In this document: positions 1 to 9,775 of the stretch, piece by piece | Numbering within the stretch: the stretch's first letter is position 1 | Layout: the number at the start of each line of letters is the position of its first letter | DNA from: Chondrus crispus | Taxonomy: Eukaryota > Rhodophyta > Florideophyceae > Gigartinales > Gigartinaceae | DNA: 64,000 bases | NCBI RefSeq assembly: GCF_000350225.1 | Contig: NW_005179334.1 | Span: 372,001 to 436,000, forward strand | Direction: 5' to 3' | Translations under genes and position numbers: made by a program | The notes under the pieces: generated by a model | The model's database searches: none | What the model saw: only the letters and a program-made list of their open reading frames with translations | Told to the model about the DNA's origin: nothing

Positions 1-3000
1 CGCTGATTATTCCGGGTGAAATCCCGACGATCGCGGACGCCAATGGGAGACCCTTGCGTACGAGCGGCCAAATCCCCCTCGTGGTGCGGTTAGGTGACCG
101 TACCATGAGGTGTACCTTCATCGTCTGTGAACGATTAGCCGCCCCCGTGATACTGGGGTGCGACTTTAACGACAAGTTCGTCGAAGCCATCTACCCCCGG
201 CGGAAGGAGGTGGAACTGGACGATGGTACTAAGATCCCCATCGTCCGGAAGCCGGCGTCTCGGGCCGCGAACGCCCCTCCCCTCCCGACGGAGCAAGAGT
301 ATGCCCCCGCCGCTGGGCGGACTTCCCCAAGGCTCAAGGTGTCGCGCGCCGTGGAGATCCCGGCGGGCACCCAGACTTGGGTATACGTCACAAGTGGACG
401 GGCCGGACTCTCGGTCCTCGAGGCGAACCCGCAGTTATATGCGAAGCATCGGATCTCCCTCTCCAACGGGGTGGTGCACATCACCCCGTTGCAAGAGTTC
501 AAGGTCCTCATGGCGAACTTCTCGACCGCCAACAAGAGGTTGTCGAAGAACCAAGTCGTTGGCTTCGTCACTCCCCATCCGCGGGCGATGGTGCGCACGG
601 CGATGCCGTTGGACGCGGTCCTAGCCGCGGAATTCTCCGAGGGGAGCCCCCCTCTACAGGGCGAGAGGCCCCCTCGTGGAGCCCTCCCCCAAGCGGAGCC
701 ATCCCCTCCGTCGGAGTCGGTTCCCCTCAACCACCTGCCGGCGCAAGTGCGAGGGCAGGTCCGCACCATGCTCGCGCCCTACGCCGGAATGTGGGATGGA
801 AACTTGGGCGAGGTTCGAGCGACAGAGCATCGCATCGAACTCACCCCCGGCGCCAAGCCGTTTCGATGTCAGCCCTATCGAGCTGGTCCCCGCGCCCGGG
901 AGGCGGAACAAGCCTCGGTTGACGAGATGTTAGCTGGCGGGGTAATTTCCCGGTCCAAGTCCGAATGGGCGTCCCCCGTCGTGCTCATCCCCAAGTCAGA
1001 TGGGAGCCTCCGTTTCTGCATCGATTATCGACGGCTGAACGCGTTGACCGTGCGAGATACGTACCCCATCCCTCGCATGGACGAGTGTCTTGACACACTC
1101 GGGGAAGCCAAGGTCTTTTCTACCCTTGATTGTAACTCCGGGTACTGGCAAATTCCAGTCGCCAAGGAGGATCGACCGAAGACCACGTTTACGTGCCACG
1201 CCGGGACGTATCAATTCAACCGTATGCCCTTCGGGTTGATGGACGCCCCGGCCACCTTTCAACGTATGCTGGATATCCTCCTCTCAGGCTATCGCTGGAA
1301 GAGCTGCCTCATCTACCTGGATGATATCATAATCTTCTCCAAGGATTATGACACGCACCTCAAGGATGTGGACGTAATACTCCGTGCTCTGCAGCAGGAG
1401 GGATTATCACTTAAACTTAACAAGTGCAAGTTTTTCCAGGACTCTGTCGAGTACCTGGGACATATCATCCGACCGGGCGAACTCGAAGTCCACCCGAAGA
1501 ATGTGAAAGCGCTCTCAGAAGCGACTCAACCACGGACCCAGACCGAGCTGCGCTCGTTCTTGGGAATGTGTAATGTCTACCGACGTTTCGTCGAACATTT
1601 CGCCAAGATAGCGGCGCCCCTTACGGCTATGCTCCGAAAAGGAGAACCGGATGTCCTCCCCGATCTGGATGAAGAGCAGACCACGGCCTTCCAGACACTG
1701 AAGGAGTGCTTAATTTCGCCTCCGGTCTTAAAACTCCCACGACTGGGGCGCCCCTACTCACTGGACACGGATGCGTCAGACGCTCAGTTGGGCTACACAC
1801 TACTGCAGACCCACGAGGATGGACACCGATACCCTGTCGGATATTGGTCACGTACGCTCTCGCCAGCGGAACGCAACTACTCGACAACCGAGAAGGAATG
1901 CCTCGCCATCGTATGGGCGGTACAGACGCTCCGCCCGTACCTGGAAAGGGAGCGGTTCACGGTCAACACCGACCACCACTCCCTGCGGTGGCTGATGAAC
2001 CTCGCCGATGCGAGTGGCCGACTGGCCCGGTGGCGGTTGCGCCTTGCCGAATATGACTTCGACGTAACCTACGTGAAGGGAATCAAGAACTGCCTCGCCG
2101 ATGCGCTGAGCCGTATCCCATCTACGGGGGGTACGACTGTCCCGACCGACGAAGAAATTCCTTGCTACTCCGTCCTGAATTTCGACGATGAGCCTCAGCA
2201 TCAAGAGGAGACCTACGACCCCACCGACGTCGAAATTTCCGCGGGTTGCTACGCGCTGGACCCCCCGGCCTCGATGGCCGCGATAACCCACGAAGACTTC
2301 TCTCGTGAACAGCACTCCGACCCATTTTGTAAGGAGGTGACTTCCCGTCTTGAGAAGGGGGAGGGGTTCGCTGAATTGCGCCGGTCCCGATTCTTCGTGA
2401 ATCAGGAAGGGCTGGTCTGCCGGAAAGCCCACCTCGACGGTGTGGAACAGATCGTAGTACCCACAACCCTCCGGGAAAGGTTGTTGTACTTGTCGCATTA
2501 TCCCGCCACCTCCGGTCACCCGGGAGGCAGGCGATTGTTCTATACGCTAAGACAGCGGTTCTATTGGCCAAGCATGTCGGTGGACTCCTACTCGACCGTA
2601 AGGATGTGTCCCGACTGCGCGAAGGCACGCATCAAACTGCGGAAGCACAACTCTGAGTTGAAGACATTTCCTCCGTCAGGGCCCCTGGAGTACATCGCCA
2701 TCGATATTCTCGGCGAACTTCCCCGTACACCAAGAGGAAACCGTTACCTCTTGGTGATGACGGACAGATACTCCAAGCTGACCAGGACGGTCCCGCTCAA
2801 GAGGATTACCGCTGAAACGGTTGCTCAGGCGTTTATTTCCCACTGGGTGTTCGTATACGGCGCCCCAGTGAAACTTCTCTCCGATAACGGGGGAAAATTC
2901 ACCTCGAGGTTTTTCCTCGCCGTGTGCAAGATACTCTCAATTGAGAGCGTGTTCACCACGGCCTATCACCCCCAAACGAATGGGCAGGTGGAAAGATTCA

Positions 3001-4088
3001 ACCGGACGTTGGTATCCACCCTCCGGCATTACCTCGCCGATAATCAACGTGACTGGGATCAGTACACGGATGCACTGACGTACGGCTATAATTGCACGGC
3101 GAACAGGATGATCGGTATGCGGCCGTTCGACCTGGTATTATCCCGGACCCCGAGTCCGTTATCCCTGCAACAAACGCCGCTGTTGGACCCATCCGCCTCA
3201 AGGGCGCAGTTCAAGATCCGCTACCTAGCGTGGCTCCGCAGCCTGATATCGACGGCCAGCCGCAACTTGCTGGCCGGACAGGAGCGGTATAAGAACGATT
3301 TCGATAATCGGATACGCCACCCCACCCCGGACTATCGGGTGGGGGATCAGGTACTCGTGAACCGCGAGGCTGCGCTACGCTCCGAGGAGAAAACGGACAA
3401 GGACCGGGTTAACAATAAGCTCACACCGCGAACCGAGGGACCCTTCCCTGTCGTACAGGTGGACGACCACACCGTCACCATCTTACGGGGGACGGGACTG
3501 AAGGACCGGCTCTCTCGCGACCGGGTCGTCAGGTCTCCCCCGCTTCGTAGCAACGTGACAGACCCCCCGCTGGGACCGGGGTCCTCAAACGGGGAAGACG
3601 AAAACCTCCCCGACGCGACCCCTTCGGAAGGGACCCCCGCGACACCGGCGCTCGCAAGGCCGCGGCCGCCGGGGCTGATGGACGCCGTCATCGGCGGAAG
3701 AACCGAGGACGCCCTCACACGTCTCGCTGGGTTCCGCTCTCGAATCGGGGCGAACCGCCCCGAAACAGCGAACTGCCCCCCGCCGCCGGACTCAAGACCC
3801 CTAACGAAGGAAACGCGTCCCGTTACGCGCTCGCAAACGGCGAGGGAACCCCACGAGCCAACAGTGGACCCTACGGAACCACCTGCGCCCCGCCGCGACA
3901 GGGCCTCCGCCCCCCCGGCGATCCCGCTCACCGCGCGTTCATCTCGTCGGGCGCGGCGCACCTGGCCGCGAGGTGCACGTTCCGACCCGACGCCTTCCGC
4001 GTACCTCTACGCGTGCCTTCGGGGCAGGCCCTCCCTCCTGCTTCCTCTGCGGGAGACCCCACCGACACCTACGTCGTGCAATCGCTAA
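1..4088 (+). CDS. pol: Ty3/gypsy pol polyprotein (PR end, RT, RNase H, IN), 5' partial
   Basis: The frame is already open at base 3 and runs to the stop at 4086-4088. The protease C-terminus ends in a VILGCDF motif near base 150. RT starts near base 840 and has YLDD at 1314-1325. RNase H has DTDASD near 1765, a conserved Glu in STTEKE and an NTDH Asp. Integrase has an HHCC zinc site (2490-2625), catalytic Asp in AIDILGE, Asp in SDNGGKF (2883-2885) and Glu in GQVERF (2991-2993), followed by a GPF module (TEGPFP) near 3435. All catalytic residues are present, so pol looks functional in itself. The last 250 bases read as low-complexity Pro/Arg-rich sequence, and the real C-terminus is probably in another frame (chromodomain entry). 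Confidence 0.92.
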   Translation, partial: LIIPGEIPTIADANGRPLRTSGQIPLVVRLGDRTMRCTFIVCERLAAPVILGCDFNDKFVEAIYPRRKEVELDDGTKIPIVRKPASRAANAPPLPTEQEYAPAAGRTSPRLKVSRAVEIPAGTQTWVYVTSGRAGLSVLEANPQLYAKHRISLSNGVVHITPLQEFKVLMANFSTANKRLSKNQVVGFVTPHPRAMVRTAMPLDAVLAAEFSEGSPPLQGERPPRGALPQAEPSPPSESVPLNHLPAQVRGQVRTMLAPYAGMWDGNLGEVRATEHRIELTPGAKPFRCQPYRAGPRAREAEQASVDEMLAGGVISRSKSEWASPVVLIPKSDGSLRFCIDYRRLNALTVRDTYPIPRMDECLDTLGEAKVFSTLDCNSGYWQIPVAKEDRPKTTFTCHAGTYQFNRMPFGLMDAPATFQRMLDILLSGYRWKSCLIYLDDIIIFSKDYDTHLKDVDVILRALQQEGLSLKLNKCKFFQDSVEYLGHIIRPGELEVHPKNVKALSEATQPRTQTELRSFLGMCNVYRRFVEHFAKIAAPLTAMLRKGEPDVLPDLDEEQTTAFQTLKECLISPPVLKLPRLGRPYSLDTDASDAQLGYTLLQTHEDGHRYPVGYWSRTLSPAERNYSTTEKECLAIVWAVQTLRPYLERERFTVNTDHHSLRWLMNLADASGRLARWRLRLAEYDFDVTYVKGIKNCLADALSRIPSTGGTTVPTDEEIPCYSVLNFDDEPQHQEETYDPTDVEISAGCYALDPPASMAAITHEDFSREQHSDPFCKEVTSRLEKGEGFAELRRSRFFVNQEGLVCRKAHLDGVEQIVVPTTLRERLLYLSHYPATSGHPGGRRLFYTLRQRFYWPSMSVDSYSTVRMCPDCAKARIKLRKHNSELKTFPPSGPLEYIAIDILGELPRTPRGNRYLLVMTDRYSKLTRTVPLKRITAETVAQAFISHWVFVYGAPVKLLSDNGGKFTSRFFLAVCKILSIESVFTTAYHPQTNGQVERFNRTLVSTLRHYLADNQRDWDQYTDALTYGYNCTANRMIGMRPFDLVLSRTPSPLSLQQTPLLDPSASRAQFKIRYLAWLRSLISTASRNLLAGQERYKNDFDNRIRHPTPDYRVGDQVLVNREAALRSEEKTDKDRVNNKLTPRTEGPFPVVQVDDHTVTILRGTGLKDRLSRDRVVRSPPLRSNVTDPPLGPGSSNGEDENLPDATPSEGTPATPALARPRPPGLMDAVIGGRTEDALTRLAGFRSRIGANRPETANCPPPPDSRPLTKETRPVTRSQTAREPHEPTVDPTEPPAPRRDRASAPPAIPLTARSSRRARRTWPRGARSDPTPSAYLYACLRGRPSLLLPLRETPPTPTSCNR

Positions 4089-4285
4089 CCGGGCATGGGC
4101 CGGGAGATGACGGGCTCCCCCTGTTTCGCGTACGTTGGTACGGGTACAGCGACGCCGAGTCGACCTGGGAGCCCGCCCGTCATATCGACTACAACACGGT
4201 CGCGCGATATTGCCGAAGGGAGCGGGTACCAATCCCCGACCGCGCTCTATGGGGGCATCCCGGCAGCGTGGGAATCGGGAATTAG
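4013..4285 (+). CDS. Chromodomain of E1 integrase, in the -1 frame relative to pol
   Basis: This frame encodes DTYVVQSLTGH, then FRVRWYGY, then ESTWEPARHI, the classic chromodomain pattern with W-x-GY and a TWEP motif, from about 4064 to 4192. In chromoviruses this domain ends integrase and is thought to steer insertion to marked chromatin. It lies one base back from the pol frame. This frame is open from before 3600, so there is a long two-frame overlap in which the shift could occur. It could be a programmed -1 shift or a simple indel in this copy. The ATG at 4013 is unlikely to be used on its own. Confidence 0.8.
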   Translation: MPSGQALPPASSAGDPTDTYVVQSLTGHGPGDDGLPLFRVRWYGYSDAESTWEPARHIDYNTVARYCRRERVPIPDRALWGHPGSVGIGN

Positions 4286-4641
4286 AGGGATGGATCGCGC
4301 CCCAGCACCTCGGTTGAGGTACGATAGCCTACTGTGGAGCCCCTGGAAACACGCGACGCGTCGACGCGGACCGCCGCCGGACGCCCTAGCCAGTCAACGC
4401 CGCCCACCTGTCGTATTTGATTTTTTGATTTTTTGGGAATGGTTTGATTTTTCATTTTTTGGTTGGGGAGGCCCACTCCTGGGCGAGAACAGACACCGAC
4501 CCGTCCCTTCCGGGAGCGGTTGACGGTGTCTCGCCCTGCAGTACAGTAGTCGCTCCCTCTCCCCACGCCCTCGCGGGTCACCACCCCCTGCGGAGGGAGA
4601 GAAAGACGCTCCCCTCCCACGTCAAGCAACTGTGGTATCCA
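4286..4641 (+). other. Non-coding tail of E1 with T-rich tract
   Basis: After the chromodomain stop there is no recognisable gene. A run of TTTTTTGA-like motifs at about 4415-4465 stands out in GC-rich surroundings. This could be the 3' untranslated region or LTR of E1, which cannot be tested without the 5' LTR. Confidence 0.4.
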
Positions 4642-4791
4642 CCCCGGTCTCACGCGTCCGTCGGCAACGATCCGCTCCCGCCTCAGGACCGAGCCACCAG
4701 CCCGACATGTGCGTCGCCCCGGTCTCACGCGTCCGTCGGCAACGATCCGCTCCCGCCTCAGGACCGAGCCACCAGCCCGACATGTGCGTCG
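4642..4791. repeat. Tandem repeat, 2 x 75 bp
   Basis: Two adjacent nearly identical 75-bp units begin CCCCGGTCTCACGCGTCC at 4642 and at 4717. Seventy-five is a multiple of three, so reading frames pass through both units open. Confidence 0.9.
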
Positions 4792-4814
4792 TTCCGTTCG
4801 CGTCCCGGGCCCCT

Positions 4815-4961
4815 ACCCGCACGAGGGAGAAGAAAAATTGGTGCTCGCTTGAAGAAGACGCTGTCTTCGTGAGGGAACCCAGAACCTCGACCCGCACGAG
4901 GGAGAAGAAAAATTGGTGCTCGCTTGAAGAAGACGCTGTCTTCGTGAGGGAACCCAGAACC
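4815..4961. repeat. Tandem repeat, 2 x 75 bp (second family)
   Basis: Units begin ACCCGCACGAGGGAGAAG at 4815 and 4890. The sequence is unrelated to the previous repeat, yet has the same 75-bp period. Confidence 0.9.
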
Positions 4962-4976
4962 ACTTCCCTCGCCCCC

Positions 4977-5345
4977 GACGAGAATTACCATCCGCGCTGC
5001 GCTGTCGCTGACGGCCCGCCCCCACCGCCGCGGGCCGCGTCCCTACTCCCGATCGACGAGAATTACCATCCGCGCTGCGCTGTCGCTGACGGCCCGCCCC
5101 CACCGCCGCGCGCCGCGTCCCTACTCCCGACTTCGTGTCGTTTCATTACCTCGCCCTCGACGAGAATTACCTTCCGCGCTGCGCTGTCGCTGACGGTCCG
5201 CCCTCACCGCCGCGCGCTGCGACCCTACTTCCGACTTCGTGTCGTTTCATTACCTCGCCCTCGACGAGAATTACCTTCCGCGCTGCGCTGTCGCTGACGG
5301 TCCGCCCTCACCGCCGCGCGCCGCGACCCTACTTCCGACTTCATG
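4977..5345. repeat. Tandem repeat, 78- and 104-bp units, 4 copies
   Basis: The core GACGAGAATTACC recurs at 4977, 5055, 5159 and 5263, giving spacings of 78, 104 and 104. The longer units carry an additional insert with CTTCGTGTCGTTTCATT. This is the third array within 700 bp. Confidence 0.85.
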
Positions 5346-5438
5346 TCGTATACTCCCTCGCCTTGGGCGAGACTACCGGCCGCACCGCGATAATCGCCGA
5401 TCGTCTCCGGCACGCTGCTACGCGCGGTAACACCGACC

Positions 5439-5693
5439 TTACGCGTCGCGTCCCCCCTCGTGCGGCACGAGCCCTCCGGAGGCGACCGCCGTCGGGGTCC
5501 TCACAGCGTGGTCGCCTCGCACCGGCGACGAGGAGGCCGCGAGCGCGTCCCCCGCGGGCTCACCGGCCGCGACCTCGCTCGGCTCCGACGTCCCCTCCGC
5601 GAGCAGACGATGTAGCTGTTCTCGCCATTGCGGATCCTTCAGCCAACCGCGCAGCTCGGCGTCCGTCATCGTCGCTGTATCGCGTCGCTCCAC
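5439..5693 (-). CDS. Short unrecognised ORF, possibly the end of the gag-like gene upstream
   Basis: An 84-residue frame opens METR-like and contains an acidic/basic helical-looking stretch (AELRGWLKDPQWREQLHRLL), then a Ala/Glu/Ser-rich tail. It lies 285 bp downstream of the gag-like gene on the same strand. It has no recognised domain. The first third looks more protein-like than neighbouring frames, but it may be a chance frame in GC-rich DNA. Confidence 0.3.
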   Translation of the reverse strand: MERRDTATMTDAELRGWLKDPQWREQLHRLLAEGTSEPSEVAAGEPAGDALAASSSPVRGDHAVRTPTAVASGGLVPHEGGRDA

Positions 5694-5978
5694 CCCCCTC
5701 GGGCGGGGGTCCTCAGTACCCTTCCCAAAACCGACGCCGCGACGCCGGACGCGCCGACCCTCGCCCTCTCGCTCCGCGAACCGGACTTCTCCGGAACGTC
5801 CCCCTCCGCCGCCTCCTTCGGGAACCCCTTCCCCTCCCCTCAGTAATTCCGGTTGGTCCAGGCGAAGCGTTCCGCTCTCGAGCCGAATCCAGTTCCCACG
5901 GTCCGGGCGGCCCGCGTCATGCTGTCTCCCAGGGGAGTAGTGCGTGCTCCGAGGGTTGTCGAAGTGATGGCCCTGAGC

Positions 5979-7020
5979 TTAAGGGACGCGCGACCAGTCG
6001 ATGTCCCCGTGGAGAGCCAGGAGGACCCGTAACTGTCGCTGTGCTTCTGTGCTACCCAGGATGCGCGTCAAGTCCAGCCGGTGCAACCACTCCACGACCA
6101 TGGTCGGGAGGATGAATAACCGCCCCTCGTGGGCGTACTTCAAGAACCGCCCCGCAACTAAGGCGAGCCACTCGCTGAGAAAAACCATCCAGCGTGCGGA
6201 CTGAGGGTCCTCCGTGAGACTCAGTCCAAAGTACACCACGCACGGGGGAATTTCCGCAATGAAGTCCGCAGCGACTTCGTACTGCGCAAACCACGCCGGT
6301 ATCTCAGGATACCGCGTGCTCAACACCGTCCGCTCGAATGTCTTTACCTCCACCCATTCGTATGCGACGAACACCCCCATCCGATTACGCATGCGTCGCT
6401 CAACCTTGAGCTTGGCATGCATCGCGGGGTCGCGCCTCCGATCTGGGGATCGAGCGAAGTCCTCCGGCAACAGAGGTCGGTCCCAGGCCATCATGGCCAC
6501 CGAGGGTTCTTCCTCCCGGATGCGGAGTTCATCAAATATTCGTTTCAGATTCGCAACGTACCCCCGGTCCCCATCCGCCCGATACGCCCAGGTGTCCAGG
6601 TTCCAAGCCCGAGGGACGAGCTTGTTACAGGGGGGTACGGCGTATACGTTGGCGAATTAATTCCACGAAGGCCACACGGGTCTCCGTGTTCACCCGTCTG
6701 AATTCCGGACGCAACAAAGCCGGCTCCACGACCAGGCGGCGCGTGAAGTCGCGAGAGCCGACGGCTGCCACGCTCAAACCCCCAGGGAGTTCCCCAGTAG
6801 ACGTCGCGTACGCACGGATCAATTCCGCGTCGCGTAAACCCTCCGGCGCCATAAAAGGGGCTCGCTCGAAGAGTAGCGCATCGTCGTACAAGTTCCGACC
6901 CCATAAGTCTCGTGGTCGGGGCCACATCTCGCCCTCGAGGGCCGAGACTCCCCCGGGGGGGTACATCGGCGCGTGCATCTCGGGGAGGCGGGACGGTACG
7001 CGTTCGCTCGGGGATGCCAC
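5979..7020 (-). pseudogene. Gag-like or unknown protein, broken by a frameshift in a C-run
   Basis: Two minus-strand frames join into one plausible protein. Frame A (7020 to 6625) contains ELIRAYATSTGELPGG and ends in ELIRQRIRRTPL-stop. Frame B continues immediately with CNKLVPRAWNLDTW and runs to 5979, including hydrophobic helices such as PCVVYFGLSL and WLALVAGRFLKY. The switch falls at a run of Cs near 6632-6638, the type of site where an indel is common. The combined product would be about 340 residues. I do not recognise a domain. Size, helical character and position beside a retroelement suggest a gag-like capsid protein, but this is inference. It is antisense to E1. Confidence 0.45.
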
Positions 7021-7524
7021 CGCCGCGGACCTCTACCACGTCGGCGCCACGAAGGTAAGAGACTGGTACGGCGTACCTTGCGTATCGTGGGCTCCGCGTT
7101 CGCGCGTCGAAAGGAGGAGTTGTCACAAAACAAAAGGGGGGAAGGGACACAGAAGGTGAGCTGCTGCGGTGTGGCCCTGGGCGCCGACCTACTTCAGGGG
7201 ACCCACGAATACCGTTGCCCTCAGCCACCTACGTTCCGCCCCCGATCATGGCTGGCGGGGGATCGTCGAGTCCCCCGGCGGTACACGAACCGCCACAGTC
7301 AGGGCTCGCGACGCCCGAGTATAAGGGGGGGCTACGGTACATATGTAAGGCCCGGACTGCCGCCCCCTGTTACGGGACACCTGCTCTCCGCCGGGACACC
7401 TGTCCTAGAAGGGGCCACCCGGGCTCGAGCCACGGCCCCCCCCGGGGGCGTGCGCTGGCCGTGTCCCTCCCCGCGCCGTTCGCGTATCCGTTACCATCGT
7501 ATTCCCCACGACCCGGAGGCCGCA
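7021..7524. other. GC-rich stretch without recognised gene
   Basis: All frames here are mostly open because of GC content. I see no motif. It contains short G- and C-runs and is probably untranslated or LTR sequence of the same GC-rich element. Confidence 0.4.
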
Positions 7525-7880
7525 GAACACCGCGCTCGTTGGCGTGAGGAAGGGCGTGGGAGAACACCGCGCTCGTTGGCGCGAGGAAGGACAGGTATCG
7601 GAGAACACCGCGCTCGTTGGCGTGAGGAAGGGCGTGGGAGAACACCGCGCTCGTTGGCGCGAGGAAGGACAGGTATCGGAGAACACCGCGCTCGTTGGCG
7701 TGAGGAAGGGCGTGGGAGAACACCGCGCTCGTTGGCGCGAGGAAGGACAGGTATCGGAGAACACCGCGCTCGTTGGCGCGAGGAAGGACAGGTATCGGAG
7801 AACACCGCGCTCGTTGGCGTGAGGAAGGGCGCATCGGGGAACACCGCGCTCTTTGGCGCGAGGAAGGGGGCAGCGGAGGA
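7525..7880. repeat. Tandem array with alternating 37- and 41-bp units
   Basis: The core GAACACCGCGCTCGTTGGCG starts at 7525, 7562, 7603, 7640, 7681, 7718, 7759, 7800 and 7839. Successive spacings are 37, 41, 37, 41, 37, 41, 41, 39. The two unit types differ in their tails (GGGCGTGG against GGACAGGTATCG). The pair forms a 78-bp higher-order unit, a multiple of three, so several frames stay open. Confidence 0.92.
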
Positions 7881-8321
7881 CATCGCGCTCGTCCAGGCGG
7901 ACAGGTACGCGTGCTGGTACGAAGAAGTGCGCGTGGCGTGAAGAAGTGGACATCGCGGCTGGCAGGGGCCCGCCCCCCCCCTCATAATTCCGGACAAGGC
8001 AATGTCCCGTGCCAGACCACCGGCGGTCCACCAGTCGCCGTAACCAGGGTTCGCGAGGACGCTCTATTCTAAGCGGGGGGCTATGTAGTGCACTGACCCA
8101 CCTTTTCCTTTTCCCAGGGGACACCTGTCCCCGGCCAGCACGACTCCTTCTCCGGGACACACGTGTACCACGCGCCACGTGTAACCAGGCGTCAAGGCCC
8201 CTGTGTCCAGGTGTCACCCCCCCACGTGTAGTGGTTGTCATACCTCCCCAAGGGGAGTTTCTCCGGTCGTCGCCGCCGTCGTTTTAATTTAGTTTCTTTT
8301 AGTTTAATTAATTATAGCTCC
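7881..8321. other. No gene seen
   Basis: GC-rich sequence with repeated GGACACCTGTCC / GGACACACGTGT-like motifs between 8110 and 8220. No coding signal is recognised. Confidence 0.4.
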
Positions 8322-8348
8322 GACGTCGGCTAGTATATAGCCGACGTC
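8322..8348. promoter_or_regulatory. Perfect 11-bp hairpin with TATA-like loop
   Basis: GACGTCGGCTA at 8322-8332 and its reverse complement at 8338-8348 flank a GTATA loop. The hairpin follows an abrupt AT-rich stretch (8281-8318) in GC-rich DNA. This could be a promoter or termination structure of an LTR. Confidence 0.5.
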
Positions 8349-8704
8349 CGACCCTAAGTAAATCCTCACGAAGCTTTGGGTCTACAACTCGGGTTTCTGG
8401 AACGGAGTCGTAGCCTCGCGTCGGTCCCCGTCCCACGACGGTACCCTGCGAGCCATCTACGTCCCGATTCCCTCCTGTCTCTACCGCGCGCGTCGTCCCG
8501 CCACGCCGGGCTCTCCGCGCGACAGCTGTCCCTACCGCTCCGCCCCTCCTGGGCTCTGTTTTGCCTCTTTTTCCCTTACTTTCCCTACTGCGCTTCGCGC
8601 CCGGCCCCGTACCGGTCCCTTACGGGTGGTCTCCCGATAACCCCCTACACGCGCCCCCCGAACGCGCGCGCTCTGCCAGAGGGGGATCCCACCCCTTCCC
8701 CCTC
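8349..8704. other. Junction between GC-rich block and relic E2
   Basis: No recognised coding sequence. Homology to copia gag begins just after a pyrimidine-rich run ending in CCCTCAG at about 8703, so the first part of E2 gag and its 5' LTR are missing. Confidence 0.4.
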
Positions 8705-9170
8705 AGTGCACGACATCACCATTGACTTCATAATCGACGGCCTGAACTTGCACCCGGCGTCCCGCCACCTGGCGGACATGTGGATCGCAAATAACACAGT
8801 CCCCACCAACATTAATAATCTCGCACAACGCCTGAAGGCAGTACAAGTACGAGATGAACAAAAGCAGGCCAACCGCGACCAAGATCCACAAGGAATGCCT
8901 AACCAGGCGCCATGGGCACCAGAGATCAACACCCCGCCCCCGCCACTCCGCACACGCGGCAGAAGGCCAGGGAGAGGCACCCCATACCAACCACGACAAG
9001 CCCAATGGCGCACCGATCCGCCCCCCAAAATACTCTGCCTCACCAAGCCACGACGACCCCAACGCCCCGCAGTAGGCAATGTACCATCCCCATTAACCAC
9101 AAGCGACCTCCGGCGCGCAGCACCCACCCGCACCGCCAGACCGCCACAGGACAACTTGCCAACGCAGACG
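8705..9170 (+). pseudogene. E2 gag fragment
   Basis: The motif TIDFIIDGLNLHPASRHL aligns with TTVDFMVEGLKKSLYSGHW of E5 gag, the mid-gag segment of copia elements. The segment after it is Pro/Arg/Gln-rich. The N-terminal half is missing and no zinc knuckle is visible. Confidence 0.55.
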
Positions 9171-9775
9171 ACGAGTATGACGACAACACTGTATACCAGG
9201 CCCTCGAGGAGGAAAAACCTGAAGGGATGCTCCACATCCCGACCGGTACAAATAGGCAGATCCGGATCCCTGCCATTGCCAACCCCGCACTGCGCTCCAA
9301 CTTGCTCTCCGTACACGACATTGCCGGGCAGTGGGGAGAAGTCAGGTTCGCACCCACGCAAGCACTCATATTAGATACGAGCATGAGCCCACCGCAGACT
9401 GTAGCCAAAGAAAAAGTCTCCAAGGGTATGTACTACCTGCAAGTACCCAAGGTGAAAGGAAACAGCATGGCAGCAAGGACTGCCCCCGCAAGGAAAATTA
9501 CCCCCACGAAAGCACCAAGAGCAAAAAAACATACGACGACGGTCAAACCTACACCAAGCCGCATACAAAAACTCGGACACGTGGCGCCGACAGTAAAAAG
9601 AAACCCCTGTATGTAGCGCACAACCCCGCGCCACCGCCGTACACCCCGGCGCACCCCGCAGTCGAACGGGACTTCCACAATTACCATGTGATCTTCAATC
9701 ACATACGCCCCGCCACGCTTCAAAAAATGGCAAAGCTCGGCCTCTTGCCCAACCTCTCACCCACGTTGACATAAA
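9165..9775 (+). pseudogene. E2 protease C-terminus and integrase zinc region
   Basis: One frame carries a segment ending in NPALRSNLLSVHDIAGQ, the conserved end of copia protease (NLLSV motif). A shifted frame carries FHNYHVIFNHIRPATLQKMAKLGLLP, matching the His-His half of the integrase zinc site. The protease active-site region is not recognisable. The pieces lie in different frames. Confidence 0.6.

Larger units (their letters stand above)
1..4285 (+). mobile_element. E1: Ty3/gypsy chromovirus, left part outside the window
   Basis: The domain order protease tail, reverse transcriptase (RT), RNase H, integrase (IN), chromodomain defines a Ty3/gypsy chromovirus. The element enters the window inside the protease, so the 5' LTR, gag and protease active site are not visible. 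No 3' LTR can be defined because its partner lies outside. Composition is strongly GC-rich compared with the copia elements further right, and this continues to about 8.7 kb. Confidence 0.9.

Noticed and set aside
7525..7880. Regular 37/41-bp repeats resembling a CRISPR array
   Set aside because: Units are contiguous with no unique spacers, the surroundings are eukaryotic retroelements, and no cas genes exist.
8690..8705. Pyrimidine run and CAG before E2 gag as a splice acceptor
   Set aside because: A chance match in GC-rich DNA is likely. No donor or upstream exon was found, and E2 is a relic.
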